From NCBI GenBank assembly GCA_019310975.1, contig JAFDDH010000013.1, positions 1 to 64,000 on the forward strand: 64,000 bases of DNA, read 5' to 3'. Every line of letters starts with the position of its first letter. Positions within the stretch are counted from its first letter, which is position 1. A program made the translations under genes and the position numbers. Below the pieces are notes generated by a model. The model searched no databases and was not told the DNA's origin. It worked only from the letters and a program-made list of their open reading frames with translations. Positions 27,001 through 36,637 of this stretch are shown one piece after another. The DNA is from Deltaproteobacteria bacterium. Lineage in GTDB: Bacteria > Myxococcota_A > UBA9160 > UBA4427.

Positions 27001-28036
27001 GGCCAGCAAAGGGTCGGCCGGCGCCGACGAGCGCTCGCGCTGGGGCATCGAAGGCCTGGCGCTCGGCATCTCGCTGGGGGGCGCCACGGGCGCGGCCGCG
27101 TGGCAGCAAGCGCTTCACTGGGTGGACTGGGCGGAGCGCCACGGGCTGCACTCGGTCTGGCTGCCCGAGATGCACTTCGCGCCGGGCGGCAGTACCTCAC
27201 CGCTGCTCTGTCTCTCGGCCTTCGCGGCGCGCACGAAGCGGCTGCGACTGGCGACGACCTCGCTCCTGCTCCCGATCCACCCGCCGCTTCGCGTCGCCTC
27301 CGAGGTCGCGGCACTCGACCATCTCTCGCAGGGACGCGTGCTGCTGGGACTGGGACGCGGCTTTCGGGCGCCCCTCTTCGCGGCCTTCGGCATCGATCCC
27401 GCCACCAAGCGCGATCGCTTCGATGCGGCGCTCGACCTGATCCTCGCGGCCTGGCGGGGCGAGGGCAGCGACCGTTCGGAAACAGACTTCGAGGCCAGCA
27501 AGAGTGAGCACGCCGACGCGGATCGGCGCCCGTATCAGACGCCGCATCCCCCGCTCGCCGTCGCCGCCTTCGGGCGCAAAGGCCTGGCCCAGGCGGCGCG
27601 GCGCGGGCTCCCCTATCTCGCCTCACCGATGGAGCCCTTCGAGCTCATCCGGGAGAACCTCGAGTACCACCACGAGCGCATTCCCGAACCGCTCGCCCCG
27701 GGCCGGCAGGTGGTGCCCGTGATGCGCACCATCTTCGTGGCGCAGAACGAGATGACGGCCGCGCGCGTGATGGCCGGACTCGAGAGCGAGACGCGGCTGC
27801 CGAGGGCGAGTGCCAAGCTGCCCCGGGCCATCGCTCGAGCGGTGAACGCGCCCTTGGCGGAGAGGGTCGTGGTGGGCAGCGTCGCGCAGGTCACGGATCG
27901 CCTGGCGCTCTACCGCGAGGCGCTGGGCATGAACCTACTGGTGGCGCGCCCGCAGCTCGCCGGAGCGACCGCGGCCGAGCGTGAGGCATCGATGGATCTG
28001 CTCTGCGGCGAGGTGCTGCCGGGGCTCGCCAACTGA
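26987..28036 (+). CDS. LLM class flavin-dependent oxidoreductase
   Basis: A 349-aa bacterial-luciferase-like TIM-barrel protein. The TTG start in the repeat array has AAAGGGGAGCGAGA upstream; a later start near the fold ('WGIEGLALGISLGG') cannot be excluded. Visible motifs: 'HWVDWAERHGLHSVWLPEMHF', 'LRLATTSLLLPIHPPLRVASEVAALDHLSQGRVLLGLGRGF', 'FDAALDLILAAWRG'. It resembles alkanal monooxygenase-like members rather than the F420 group. Its stop overlaps the GGT start (TGATG), so the two are coupled. Confidence 0.86.
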   Translation: MKGERASKGSAGADERSRWGIEGLALGISLGGATGAAAWQQALHWVDWAERHGLHSVWLPEMHFAPGGSTSPLLCLSAFAARTKRLRLATTSLLLPIHPPLRVASEVAALDHLSQGRVLLGLGRGFRAPLFAAFGIDPATKRDRFDAALDLILAAWRGEGSDRSETDFEASKSEHADADRRPYQTPHPPLAVAAFGRKGLAQAARRGLPYLASPMEPFELIRENLEYHHERIPEPLAPGRQVVPVMRTIFVAQNEMTAARVMAGLESETRLPRASAKLPRAIARAVNAPLAERVVVGSVAQVTDRLALYREALGMNLLVARPQLAGATAAEREASMDLLCGEVLPGLAN

Positions 28037-29622
28037 TGGGCTTCGACTGGGCCCTCCCCTACGCGTCCAGGCGGAGCCCCGTCTTCGCCCGCAATCTGGT
28101 GGCCACCTCGCAGCCGCTCGCCGCCCAGGCGGGGCTGCGCATGCTCGCGGCCGGTGGCAATGCGGTGGACGCTGCGCTCGCCACTGCCATCGCGCTGACG
28201 GTCGTGGAGCCCACCCACAACGGCCTCGGAAGCGACGCGTTCGCACTCGTCTGGGATGGCGGCACGCTCCATGGGCTGAATGGCTCGGGTCGATCGCCGG
28301 CCGCCTGGACACCGGATCGCTTCGCCGGGCGAGAGCGGATGCCGGACTTTGGCTGGGAGACGGTGACCGTGCCCGGTGCCGTCAGCACCTGGGTGGCGAT
28401 GTCCGAACGCTTCGGCGCCCTGCCCTTCGAGCGGCTCTTCGACCCCGCGATCACCTATGCGCGGGACGGCTTCCCGGTGGGCCCGATCTCGGCCCGCTAC
28501 TGGCGGCTCGGCGGACGGATGCATGCGGACAAGCCCGACTTCCAGGCACACTTCCTGCCGGGCGGCCGGGCTCCGCGCCCGGGCGAGATCTTCCGCTCTC
28601 CGGACACCGCCACGAGCCTCGAGTCCATCGCCGCGACCCGCGGCGAGTCGTTCTATCGCGGCGAGCTGGCCGAGCGCATGGCGACGTGTGCGCGCGCGGC
28701 CGGCGGGGCACTCGATGAGAACGATCTCGGCAATCACCATTGCGACTGGACCACTCCCCTGGGCCAGCGCTACCGGGAGGTGACACTGCACGAGATCCCG
28801 CCCAACGGGCAGGGCCTGGCCGCGCTGATTGCGCTGGGGCTGCTCGAATATCACGACGTCGCCGGCCTGCCGCCGGATGGAGCGGATTCCATCCATCTGC
28901 AGGTCGAGGCCTTCAAGCTCGCCTGGGTGCAGGCGGCGCGGCATATCGCCGACCTCGACGCCATGAAGCGCACACCGGCGAGCTTCCTCGACCCGGATGG
29001 CTTCCGCGAGCAGGCAGCCGGTATCGACCTGCAGCGCGCCCGCGGCTTGACGACCAGCCTGCCCAGCTCGCCCGACACCGTCTACCTGACCGCCGCCGAC
29101 GCCGACGGCCGCATGGTCTCGTTCATCCAGTCGAACTTCCTCGGCTTCGGCTCGGGGATCGTGGTGCCGGGCACCGGGATCCACCTGCAGAACCGCGGGC
29201 GGGGATTCTCCCTGGAGGCGGGTCACCCGAATCGTGTAGGCCCGCGCAAACGGCCTTTCCATACCATCATCCCGGGCTTCGTCACCTGCCGAGGAGAGCC
29301 GCTGATGAGCTTCGGCGTCATGGGCGGGCACATGCAGGCCCAGGGGCACGTCCAGATGCTCGTGCGCCTCTTCGACCATCGACAGAACCCGCAGGCCGCC
29401 CTGGACGCACCGCGCTGGCACCTGCGCGAGGATGGCGCGCTGCTCCTGGAGCCGGGTCACGCCCCGGCCGTCATCGAGGCGCTGCGGGCTCGGGGACACG
29501 CGGTGGTGCTCGATGCTCCGGCGCACCTCTTCGGTGGTGGCCAGATCATCCTCCGAACGGGGGACGAGGCGTACTGTGGCGCGTCCGATTCGCGCAAGGA
29601 AGGCCATGCGGCGGGCTTCTGA
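28036..29622 (+). CDS. gamma-glutamyltransferase family protein
   Basis: A 528-aa Ntn-hydrolase precursor that would self-cleave into two subunits. Conserved parts: 'LAAGGNAVDAALATAIALTVVEPTHNGLGSDAFAL', 'TVPGAVSTWVAM', 'YARDGFPV', 'PPNGQGLAALIAL', the nucleophile Thr in 'SPDTVYLTAADADG', and 'RPFHTIIPGFV'. No signal peptide is visible, so it may be cytoplasmic and act on gamma-glutamyl or cephalosporin-acylase-type substrates. It is coupled to the LLM gene upstream. Confidence 0.92.
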   Translation: MGFDWALPYASRRSPVFARNLVATSQPLAAQAGLRMLAAGGNAVDAALATAIALTVVEPTHNGLGSDAFALVWDGGTLHGLNGSGRSPAAWTPDRFAGRERMPDFGWETVTVPGAVSTWVAMSERFGALPFERLFDPAITYARDGFPVGPISARYWRLGGRMHADKPDFQAHFLPGGRAPRPGEIFRSPDTATSLESIAATRGESFYRGELAERMATCARAAGGALDENDLGNHHCDWTTPLGQRYREVTLHEIPPNGQGLAALIALGLLEYHDVAGLPPDGADSIHLQVEAFKLAWVQAARHIADLDAMKRTPASFLDPDGFREQAAGIDLQRARGLTTSLPSSPDTVYLTAADADGRMVSFIQSNFLGFGSGIVVPGTGIHLQNRGRGFSLEAGHPNRVGPRKRPFHTIIPGFVTCRGEPLMSFGVMGGHMQAQGHVQMLVRLFDHRQNPQAALDAPRWHLREDGALLLEPGHAPAVIEALRARGHAVVLDAPAHLFGGGQIILRTGDEAYCGASDSRKEGHAAGF

Positions 29623-29923
29623 GCTGGGAATGGCCGAGGAGACGACCCGAATCGGCACGATCGGGACACGATGATGTTGCAGTGCAGTGACGCTACACAT
29701 GGCTGACTCGCCGGTGGTGCCAGCCGTCCCTTTCAGGTGTTGACCTGCAGTCACGCTCGGGTACATTCCCGCCGCCTCCAGACTGGCCCGGGCAAGGAGC
29801 ACGCGTCGGTCGACATCCCTCGTCGACTGCGACTACCGAAAGCGCCCGGCGGCCGTCACCGGCTCTACACATCCGAAGATCCTCGAGGATCTTCGTGGCA
29901 CACCACCGACCGGAGAATTCCAC
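29623..29923. other. intergenic region upstream of WS/DGAT
   Basis: About 300 bp between GGT and WS/DGAT. It holds the promoter-like sequence listed separately and a short palindrome 'gatcctcgaggatc' at 29878-29891. No ORF is supported. Confidence 0.5.
29740..29767 (+). promoter_or_regulatory. sigma-70-like promoter for WS/DGAT
   Basis: TTGACC (29740-29745), 16-bp spacer, TACATT (29762-29767). It lies about 155 bp upstream of the WS/DGAT start in an otherwise GC-rich region, so transcription independent of the GGT operon is likely. Confidence 0.5.
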
Positions 29924-31474
29924 ATGGCCCAATACAACTACGACCGGCTGTCCGCTCAGGACAACTCGTTTCTGCTCGCCGAGACCGCCAAGGCGCACAT
30001 GCACGTCTCGTCGACCCTGATCTACGAGGCCGGCCCGCTGCGCAACGAGGACGGCGGCATCGACTTCGAACGCATCAAGAGGGCCACCGAGGGGTACCTG
30101 CATCTGATCCCTCGCTACCGACAGAAGCTCCACTTCATCCCACTCGAGAACCACGCGGTCTGGGTGGACGACAAGCACTTCAGCCTCGACTACCACGTGC
30201 GCCACACCGCGCTCCCCATGCCCGGCAGCGACGAGCAGCTGAAGCAGCTCTCGGCTCGCATCATGGCACAGCCGCTGGACCGCGCGCGGCCGCTGTGGGA
30301 GACGTGGATCGTGGAGGGACTCGAGGGCGACCGCTTCGCCGTCATCACGAAGATCCACCACTGCATGATCGACGGCTCGTCGGGGGTCGACGTCGCGCAG
30401 ATCATGATGTCGACTACGCCCGACCGGAACATTCCGGACCCGCCCAACTACATTCCGCGGCCGGCGCCCACGCGCTCGGACCTGCTTCGCGACGAGCTGT
30501 GGCGACGTGCCATGATGCCCTTCCGGATCATTCGTGGCGCGCGCACCTTCGCTCGCGAGACCGAGGACCTCTTCTCCGAGGTGAGCGCCCGGGCCAAGAT
30601 CCTCTGGGACATGGCCGGTATGGGGCTCGGAACCAGCGAGACACCGCTGAACGGCCCCCTCACCCACCACCGCAAATTCGATTGGCATGTGATGGCCCTG
30701 GACGACGTCAAGGCCGTGCGGCGCGGCCTCGACTGCTCGGTGAACGACGTCGTGCTCACCGTCGTCACCAGCGCGGTGCGCGAGTTCTTGCTGCTGCGCG
30801 GCGCCGATCCGTCCAATCTGGAATTCAAGATTGCGGCGCCCGTCAGCATTCGCAGGGAGGCGGAGAAGGGTCAGCTGGGCAATCGCGTCTCCTCCTGGGT
30901 CATCTCGCTGCCGATCGGCGAGGCGGACCCGGGCGAGCAGCTGAGGATCATCAACGCCAACACCCAGGAGCTGAAGGACAGCAACCAGGCGCTCGCCATC
31001 GAGATGATCATGAAGGTCGCCGAGTTCACCCCATCCAGCCTGCTCTCGCTGGGCGCGCAAGCGGTGAGCGGACCGATCAACTCGATCGTGACCAATGTGC
31101 CCGGACCGCAGTTTCCGCTCTATATGCAGGGCGCGAAGCTCGAGGGGATCTTTCCCCAGGTTCCGCTCATGGAGGGCATTGGCCTCGGAATCGCCCTGAT
31201 GAGCTATGACGGCAAGATCTGCTGGGGCTTCAACGCCAATCCGGACGTGCTGCCCGACCTCGACAGGTTCGTGGGTCTGATCGTGCGCTCCTTCGAGCGC
31301 GTGGCGACCGCCGCGGGCGTCACGCTCTCCGATGCGCGCCAACCGACCGCGCCGGACGCCAACTCGCCGACCGAGACGGACGCGGCCGAGAGCCCGAACG
31401 AAGACGACGCCGCGAGCATGAATTACCTGCCCGTCGACGACTCCACCGGCCCCCGCACCCCACAGGCCTCGTAG
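29924..31474 (+). CDS. wax ester synthase/diacylglycerol acyltransferase (WS/DGAT)
   Basis: A 516-aa acyltransferase using acyl-CoA to make wax esters or triacylglycerol. The catalytic HHxxxDG is 'HHCMIDG' at about residue 145. Other family features: 'QPLDRARPLWETWIVEGLEGDRFAVI', 'NDVVLTVVTSAVREFL', 'GNRVSSWVISLPI', 'ITNVPGPQ'-like 'VTNVPGPQFPLYM', and 'GLGIALMSYDGKICWGFNAN'. A low-complexity acidic/Pro C-terminal tail of about 45 residues is extra. Presence implies neutral-lipid storage. ATG 29924 follows GGAGAATTCCAC. Confidence 0.95.
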   Translation: MAQYNYDRLSAQDNSFLLAETAKAHMHVSSTLIYEAGPLRNEDGGIDFERIKRATEGYLHLIPRYRQKLHFIPLENHAVWVDDKHFSLDYHVRHTALPMPGSDEQLKQLSARIMAQPLDRARPLWETWIVEGLEGDRFAVITKIHHCMIDGSSGVDVAQIMMSTTPDRNIPDPPNYIPRPAPTRSDLLRDELWRRAMMPFRIIRGARTFARETEDLFSEVSARAKILWDMAGMGLGTSETPLNGPLTHHRKFDWHVMALDDVKAVRRGLDCSVNDVVLTVVTSAVREFLLLRGADPSNLEFKIAAPVSIRREAEKGQLGNRVSSWVISLPIGEADPGEQLRIINANTQELKDSNQALAIEMIMKVAEFTPSSLLSLGAQAVSGPINSIVTNVPGPQFPLYMQGAKLEGIFPQVPLMEGIGLGIALMSYDGKICWGFNANPDVLPDLDRFVGLIVRSFERVATAAGVTLSDARQPTAPDANSPTETDAAESPNEDDAASMNYLPVDDSTGPRTPQAS

Positions 31475-31509
31475 AGGATATGCGGGCAGCGGCGGGGGAG
31501 GAGCCGGAA

Positions 31510-31701
31510 TCAGTCCTCTTCGCCCGCCGATTCGCTGCGTGTGAAGGCCAGGAACGCCATGGCGGGGCGCTTCGACGACTCGCGCATGGCGAACTGCATA
31601 TTGTCGAACGTCCAGCCCTGCCCGGTCCACTCGTTCAACGCGGACTCGATCTCCGCGTCGGTGACCGAGCTCAACTCGACGATCTTGTAGACGATCCCCA
31701 C
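31510..31701 (-). CDS. small DUF4177-like protein, 63 aa
   Basis: GTG 31701 has a strong AAGGAGAGCCGCG ribosome site; the longer track ORF is rejected because it runs back into hemB. The 63-aa product 'GIVYKIVELSSVTDAEIESALNEWTGQGWTFDNMQF' has the beta-alpha-beta pattern with a central 'GW' seen in DUF4177-like proteins. It follows hemB by 25 bp and may be the last gene of the haem operon. Function unknown. Confidence 0.7.
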   Translation of the reverse strand: MGIVYKIVELSSVTDAEIESALNEWTGQGWTFDNMQFAMRESSKRPAMAFLAFTRSESAGEED

Positions 31702-31726
31702 CGCGGCTCTCCTTGAATCCGCGCCC

Positions 31727-32701
31727 TCAGGCGTCCAGGCGCTGCGCGAGATCGGCGGCCGCGTAGGTGAGGACGAGGTCGGCACCGGCGCGCTTGATAC
31801 AGATCAAGGCTTCCTGCATGGCGCGCTCGCCGTCGATCCAGCCACGCTCCGCGGCCGCCCGGATCATCGAGTACTCGCCCGAAACATGATAGGCCGCGAT
31901 CGGAACCTCGAAGGCGGCTCGCGCATCGGAGACGATATCGAGATAGGCGAGTGCCGGCTTCACCATCAGGATGTCGGCCCCCTCCTCGAGATCGGCGCGC
32001 ATCTCGCGCAGCGCCTCGCGGCGATTCGGCGGATCCATCTGATAGGCGCGCCGGTCGCCGAACTGCGGCGTGCTCGCGGCAGCGTCGCGGAAGGGCCCGT
32101 AGAAAGCGCTCGCGTACTTCGCCGCGTAGGACATGATGGGCAGCTCACCGAAGCCATGCTCGTCCAGGGTCGTGCGAATCGCACCGACGCGGCCGTCCAT
32201 CATGTCGGAGGGCGCAACCAGGTCTGCGCCCGCCCGGGCATGCGAGAGCGCAGTCAGCGCCAGTCGCTCGACCGATGGATCGTTCAGCACCGACTCGTCC
32301 TCGACGATGCCGCAGTGACCATGGTCCGTGTATTCGCAGAGACAGACGTCCGTCATCACGCAGAGATCCGGCGAACCCTCCTTGATGGTGCGAACTGCGC
32401 GCTGCACGATGCCGTTCTCGGCGTCGGCGCCGCTGCCGCGCGCGTCCTTGTCCGAGGGAATGCCGAAGAGGATCACCGCGGGAACACCGAGATCCGCTAC
32501 GCGCTTGCACTCGTCCACGACCTGATCCACCGACCAGCGGTGCACACCCGGCATCGAGGCGACCGGCTCGCGCACACCCCTGCCCTCGACGATGAAGAGC
32601 GGCAGGATCAGATCGTCGCGCGAGAGCTTCGTTTCGCACACCATCCGGCGCAGCGTGCCGCTGCCACGCAGACGTCGCAGGCGATCTCGCGGATAGCTCA
32701 T
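31727..32701 (-). CDS. hemB: delta-aminolevulinic acid dehydratase (porphobilinogen synthase)
   Basis: Condenses two 5-aminolevulinate molecules to porphobilinogen. The 324-aa protein has the Cys-rich zinc site '[14 protein letters not shown]', the two Schiff-base lysines in '[17 protein letters not shown]' and '[10 protein letters not shown]', and '[14 protein letters not shown]'. Presence of Cys, not Asp, in the metal loop points to a Zn-dependent enzyme. The ATG overlaps the cobA-hemD stop by 4 bp. Confidence 0.97.
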   Translation of the reverse strand: MSYPRDRLRRLRGSGTLRRMVCETKLSRDDLILPLFIVEGRGVREPVASMPGVHRWSVDQVVDECKRVADLGVPAVILFGIPSDKDARGSGADAENGIVQRAVRTIKEGSPDLCVMTDVCLCEYTDHGHCGIVEDESVLNDPSVERLALTALSHARAGADLVAPSDMMDGRVGAIRTTLDEHGFGELPIMSYAAKYASAFYGPFRDAAASTPQFGDRRAYQMDPPNRREALREMRADLEEGADILMVKPALAYLDIVSDARAAFEVPIAAYHVSGEYSMIRAAAERGWIDGERAMQEALICIKRAGADLVLTYAAADLAQRLDA

Positions 32702-34350
32702 TTCTCCTCCGTCTCTCCACCCGGCCCACCCGGCCCACCCGGCCCAGCCGGCATGGGCGACAGCGCCGGCGGCTCCGCCGACCGTCGCGTCGCGTCCACA
32801 CGCTCGGCCAGCAGCCGAACCATCTCGCGCACATCCGGGCGCTCCGGCACCACATCGGCCGAGAGGCCCACCTTCTGGAGCGCCCGCGCCGTGGTGATTC
32901 CGATCGCCGCGATGATACTGCGCTCAGCGGCAGCGCGAGCGGGCGCGTCCAGCAGCTCGGCGAAGTGAGCCACTGCCGACGGGCTCGTGAAGGTCAGGAT
33001 GGGCAGCGCAGCCGAGGCCAGATCGGCGCGTAGCGCATCTGTGTCGATGCCCGGTCGCACGTTGCAGTAGAAGGTGACGGCGTCGACGTGTGATCCGGCG
33101 GCACGCAGACCCTGAGGCAGCACGTCGCGACCGATGTCGGAGCGCGGCACCAACACGCGCCGTCCCTCGGGCGAGAGCGAGCGCACGATCTCCGCCAGCA
33201 TCCACTCTGCATCACCACGCCCGCCCGTGAGTACGAAGTGCGCCTCGAGGCCGGCGTCGAGTGCGGTCTGCGCGGTCTTGGCGCCGATGCAGAGCACGCG
33301 GGCGCGCAGCCCTGCGAGGTCCACACCCGCTCGGCGAGCGTGCTCGACGAAGAAGCGGACCGCGTTGGAGCTCGCGAATAGCACGTCATCGCAGTCATCG
33401 AGCCGAAAGAGCGCGCGGTCGACCTCGGCGACGAGCGCCGGATCGTCACAAGCCACCAGGTCGATGAGTGGCCGCAACACGGGTACGGCGCCGGCCGCAC
33501 GCAGCGCGGACGCCAGCTCGGCGCTCTGATGAGACGCGCGTGTGACCAGCGCGCGCATGCCGAAGAGCGGTGCATCCTCCCACCAGCTGAGCGTCTCGCG
33601 CAGCCGCACGACATCACCCACCACAACGACGGAGGGCGATCCAAATCCCTGCTCGAGGGCCGCCTGCGGCAGCTCCGCCAACGTGCTGACGACGACGCGC
33701 TGCTCCGGCAGGGTGCCGTGCATGATGGCCGCAGCCGGAGTATTGGGTGGTTTGCCTCCCTCCATCAGACGGGCGAGCAGCTTTTCCAGGTTGCGCATTC
33801 CCATCAGGATGACGAGCGTATCGACCGCGGAGCCGAGCTCGCGCCAGCGCGTGGCCTCGGCCACCTTGCTCGGATCCTTGTGGCCCGTCACCACGGCGAA
33901 CGACGCGGAAAAGCGACGGTCGGTGATGGGGATGCCCGCGTAGGCGAGCGCCGCGGTGGCGGACGAAACGCCCGGCACCACCTCATAGGCGATGCCGGCC
34001 TCCACACAGGCGCTCGCCTCCTCGCCGCCGCGGCCGAAGACGAATGGATCGCCGCCCTTGAGACGCACGACGGTACGCCCCGCACCGGCGTGTTCGACGG
34101 CCAGCCGATTGATGTCGTCCTGCGATCGCGTCGGCAGATCGTGCCCGCGCTTGCCCACGTTGATGCACACGGCCTGATCGGGCACGAGGGCGAGCAGCTC
34201 CTCGGTGGCCAGCTCGTCATAGAGCACGATGTCGGCGCGCCCCAGCGCCTGGGCGCCGCGCACCGTAATCAGGTCCGGATCACCGGGGCCGGCACCCACC
34301 AGGATCACGCGCCCGCGCTCGTTTCTGCCCTTCAGCACACCGCCCTTCAC
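32698..34350 (-). CDS. fused uroporphyrinogen-III C-methyltransferase / uroporphyrinogen-III synthase
   Basis: A 550-aa bifunctional protein (CobA-HemD type). Residues about 12-255 are the SAM-dependent methyltransferase ('[22 protein letters not shown]', '[17 protein letters not shown]', '[20 protein letters not shown]'). Residues about 265-520 are the synthase ('[21 protein letters not shown]', '[17 protein letters not shown]', '[11 protein letters not shown]'). It makes uroporphyrinogen III and commits part of it to sirohaem/B12. The C-terminal tail is a collagen-like [10 protein letters not shown] run from a 9-bp repeat. It overlaps hemC and hemB by 4 bp each. Confidence 0.95.
   Translation of the reverse strand: MKGGVLKGRNERGRVILVGAGPGDPDLITVRGAQALGRADIVLYDELATEELLALVPDQAVCINVGKRGHDLPTRSQDDINRLAVEHAGAGRTVVRLKGGDPFVFGRGGEEASACVEAGIAYEVVPGVSSATAALAYAGIPITDRRFSASFAVVTGHKDPSKVAEATRWRELGSAVDTLVILMGMRNLEKLLARLMEGGKPPNTPAAAIMHGTLPEQRVVVSTLAELPQAALEQGFGSPSVVVVGDVVRLRETLSWWEDAPLFGMRALVTRASHQSAELASALRAAGAVPVLRPLIDLVACDDPALVAEVDRALFRLDDCDDVLFASSNAVRFFVEHARRAGVDLAGLRARVLCIGAKTAQTALDAGLEAHFVLTGGRGDAEWMLAEIVRSLSPEGRRVLVPRSDIGRDVLPQGLRAAGSHVDAVTFYCNVRPGIDTDALRADLASAALPILTFTSPSAVAHFAELLDAPARAAAERSIIAAIGITTARALQKVGLSADVVPERPDVREMVRLLAERVDATRRSAEPPALSPMPAGPGGPGGPGGETEEK
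32718..32744. repeat. 9-bp tandem repeat (cacccggcc), 3 units
   Basis: Three exact 9-bp copies encoding Gly-Pro-Gly on the coding strand, at the extreme C-terminus of the CobA-HemD fusion. Confidence 0.88.
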
Positions 34351-35291
34351 GACGCGGCCTGCGCGTCGCCGGCTGCGCGCAGCTCGTCGAGGATCTTCCG
34401 CCCGCCGGCAGCGAGCACCGACTCGGCCAGATCGCGGCCGAGCGCCTCGGCGTTCCTTGCGGCACCGTGCAACCGGGCGCGCGCAATCCGCTCGCCGTCC
34501 AGGCTCGCCACGAGACCGCGCAGCTGGATGCCACCGTCCTCGCTGACCTCACAATGGGCGGCCAGCGGGATAGTGCAATCGCCACCCAGACGCTTCAGGA
34601 AGCTGCGCTCCGCGACGGCTGCCGTGGCATTCACGTCCGAGGTCAGCACTGCAAGATCGTCGCAGAGCGCCTCGCCCGCTCGGCCCTCCAGCGCCAACAT
34701 CCCCTGGCATACGGCTGGCAGCATGACATCGGTCGCGATGCGCTCGCTGATCGCGTCCGCCCGACCAAGCCGGTCGAGCCCTGCGCACGCCAGCACCACA
34801 GCGGCAAGATCGTCGCTCTCGATCTTCGCGATGCGTGTGGGCACATTGCCGCGCAGTGGCACGATCTCGAGGTCGGGCCGCGCCGCGCGCAGCAGCGCGG
34901 TGCGGCGCGTGCTGCCGGTGCCGACACGCGCGCCCTTCGGCAACCCGCGAAGCGTCGCCGTGGGCTCGCGGCAAACCAACGCATCCCGCGGATCCGCGCG
35001 TTCGGGAAATGCCGCCAACACGCATCCTTCTGCAATCTCTGCCGGAAGATCCTTGGCACTGTGGATCGCGACGTCGGCCTCGCCCGCCAGCAGCGTCTCC
35101 TCGATTTCCTTGATGAAGAGCCCCTTGCCGCCGATCTTCGCCAGCGACACATCCTGGATGCGATCGCCCATGGTGCTCACCACCACGAGCTCGGTATCGA
35201 CCCCGAGCGCGCTCGCGATGCGCTCTGCGGCCCAGCTCGCCTGGGCGAGCGCCAGATCACTGCCGCGCGTGGCGATGCGGACGACGCTCAT
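34347..35291 (-). CDS. hemC: porphobilinogen deaminase (hydroxymethylbilane synthase)
   Basis: Polymerises four porphobilinogens to hydroxymethylbilane. The 314-aa protein has 'IATRGSDLALAQA', 'IGGKGLFIKEIEE', 'DVAIHSAKDLP', 'VGTGSTRRTALL', 'LRGNVPTRI' and the dipyrromethane cofactor Cys in 'LGGDCTIPLAAH'. Both ends overlap neighbouring haem genes by 4 bp. Confidence 0.97.
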   Translation of the reverse strand: MSVVRIATRGSDLALAQASWAAERIASALGVDTELVVVSTMGDRIQDVSLAKIGGKGLFIKEIEETLLAGEADVAIHSAKDLPAEIAEGCVLAAFPERADPRDALVCREPTATLRGLPKGARVGTGSTRRTALLRAARPDLEIVPLRGNVPTRIAKIESDDLAAVVLACAGLDRLGRADAISERIATDVMLPAVCQGMLALEGRAGEALCDDLAVLTSDVNATAAVAERSFLKRLGGDCTIPLAAHCEVSEDGGIQLRGLVASLDGERIARARLHGAARNAEALGRDLAESVLAAGGRKILDELRAAGDAQAAS

Positions 35292-36637
35292 TCCTCGTCA
35301 TCACCCGCGCCGCCATCGCTCCACTCGGCGAAGAGCGCCTCGTCGATCTCGGCGCCCGGGGCCTCCGGATCGTCCAGCCCGAAGAGAGCACGCGCCTCCT
35401 CGAGGATGGCGAGACCTTCCTCGCGGTCCGTCTGCGCGCCCAGGCGCGCCAGTGGCGGGTGCAGGATCTTGTTCACGAGCGCGCGGGTCAACGCCTCGAC
35501 GGCCTGGCGCTGCTCCTCGTCCAGGTCCAGGCGCGAGATCATCCGCTCGAGCTCACCCTGTCGCACGGACTCGGCGCGCGCGCGCAGGTGGCGAATCGTC
35601 GGCACGGCCTGCAGGGCCACCATCCAGCCCGCAAAGCGCTCCTGCTCCTCGAGAACTATCCGCTCACCGTGCAGCGACTCGCGACGCCGCTCCTCCTCAT
35701 TCGCAGAGACGACAGCCTGTAGGTCATCGATGTCGTAGAGATAGGCGTTGTCGAGGGCCTCTGCGGCGGGATCGATGTTGCGCGGCACGCCGATGTCGAT
35801 CAGGAAGATCGGGCGGTTGCGGCGCTTGCGCAGCGCAGCGCGCAGCTGGTTGGCACTGAGGATCGGGCCGTCGCCACCGATGCATGCGAGCACGATGTCG
35901 CTCTCTTGCAGCAGGTCGTCGAGCTCGTCGAGACCGTGCGGGGTGGCCCCAAAGCGCGCCGCCAGCGCCTCCGCGTGGGCGCGTGTGCGGTTGGCGATGC
36001 GGCCGGTACCCAGACCTTCGCGCTGCAGGGCGAAGAGTGCGAGCTCGATCATCTCACCCGCCCCGATCATGAGCGCGCTCTTGTCGGCCAGGTCCTCGAA
36101 GATCTGTCGCGCGAGATCCACCGCCACACGCGCCACCGAGACGGGCCGGTGAGCGATCCGCGTCTCGTTCTTCACTCGCTTGGCGGTCGCAAAGGCGCGC
36201 TGAAAGAGGCGTGAGAGGATCGGGCCACAGCTGCCGATCTCCATCGCAATCCCGTAGGCATCCTTCATCTGCCCCAGGATCTGCGGCTCGCCCACCACCA
36301 TCGAGTCCATCGACGACGCGACCCGGAACACATGCGAGGTGGCTTCCTGATCGCGGTAGACGAAGAACACGTCGTCGAGATGCGCTTTGACGGGCAGCGG
36401 CGCCTCACCGGCCAGTTCGTGGCGGAAGAATCGCTCCAGGGTATGGCGCGCGGCATCGGGCTGGCGCGTGGTCACGACCACCTCGACGCGATTGCAGGTG
36501 GAGATCAGCACCGCCTCCTCGATCTCGTCGTGATCGATCAACTTGCGCAACGCGGCCTGCTCGTCGGCCACCGCGAAGCGCTCGCGCACCTCGACCGGGG
36601 CACTGTGGTGGCTGGTGCCCATCAGGAGGATCTTCAT
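35288..36637 (-). CDS. hemA: glutamyl-tRNA reductase
   Basis: First committed step of C5-pathway tetrapyrrole synthesis: reduces glutamyl-tRNA to glutamate-1-semialdehyde with NADPH. ATG 36637 with GGAGGTCTTGTC upstream is chosen; the track ORF adds 180 spurious residues. The 449-aa protein has the catalytic Cys48 in 'LISTCNRVEV', 'VVGEPQILGQMKDAY', the Rossmann segment 'ALMIGAGEMIELA' and a C-terminal dimerisation helix region. hemL is not in the window. The start overlaps the upstream gene by 4 bp. Confidence 0.96.
   Translation of the reverse strand: MKILLMGTSHHSAPVEVRERFAVADEQAALRKLIDHDEIEEAVLISTCNRVEVVVTTRQPDAARHTLERFFRHELAGEAPLPVKAHLDDVFFVYRDQEATSHVFRVASSMDSMVVGEPQILGQMKDAYGIAMEIGSCGPILSRLFQRAFATAKRVKNETRIAHRPVSVARVAVDLARQIFEDLADKSALMIGAGEMIELALFALQREGLGTGRIANRTRAHAEALAARFGATPHGLDELDDLLQESDIVLACIGGDGPILSANQLRAALRKRRNRPIFLIDIGVPRNIDPAAEALDNAYLYDIDDLQAVVSANEEERRRESLHGERIVLEEQERFAGWMVALQAVPTIRHLRARAESVRQGELERMISRLDLDEEQRQAVEALTRALVNKILHPPLARLGAQTDREEGLAILEEARALFGLDDPEAPGAEIDEALFAEWSDGGAGDDEE

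Noticed and set aside
27910-29802. 630-aa minus-strand ORF
   Set aside because: Antisense to the gamma-glutamyltransferase gene, caused by high GC at third positions.
33529-35859. 776-aa plus-strand ORF
   Set aside because: Antisense to cobA-hemD, hemC and hemA; no ribosome site and no conserved motifs.
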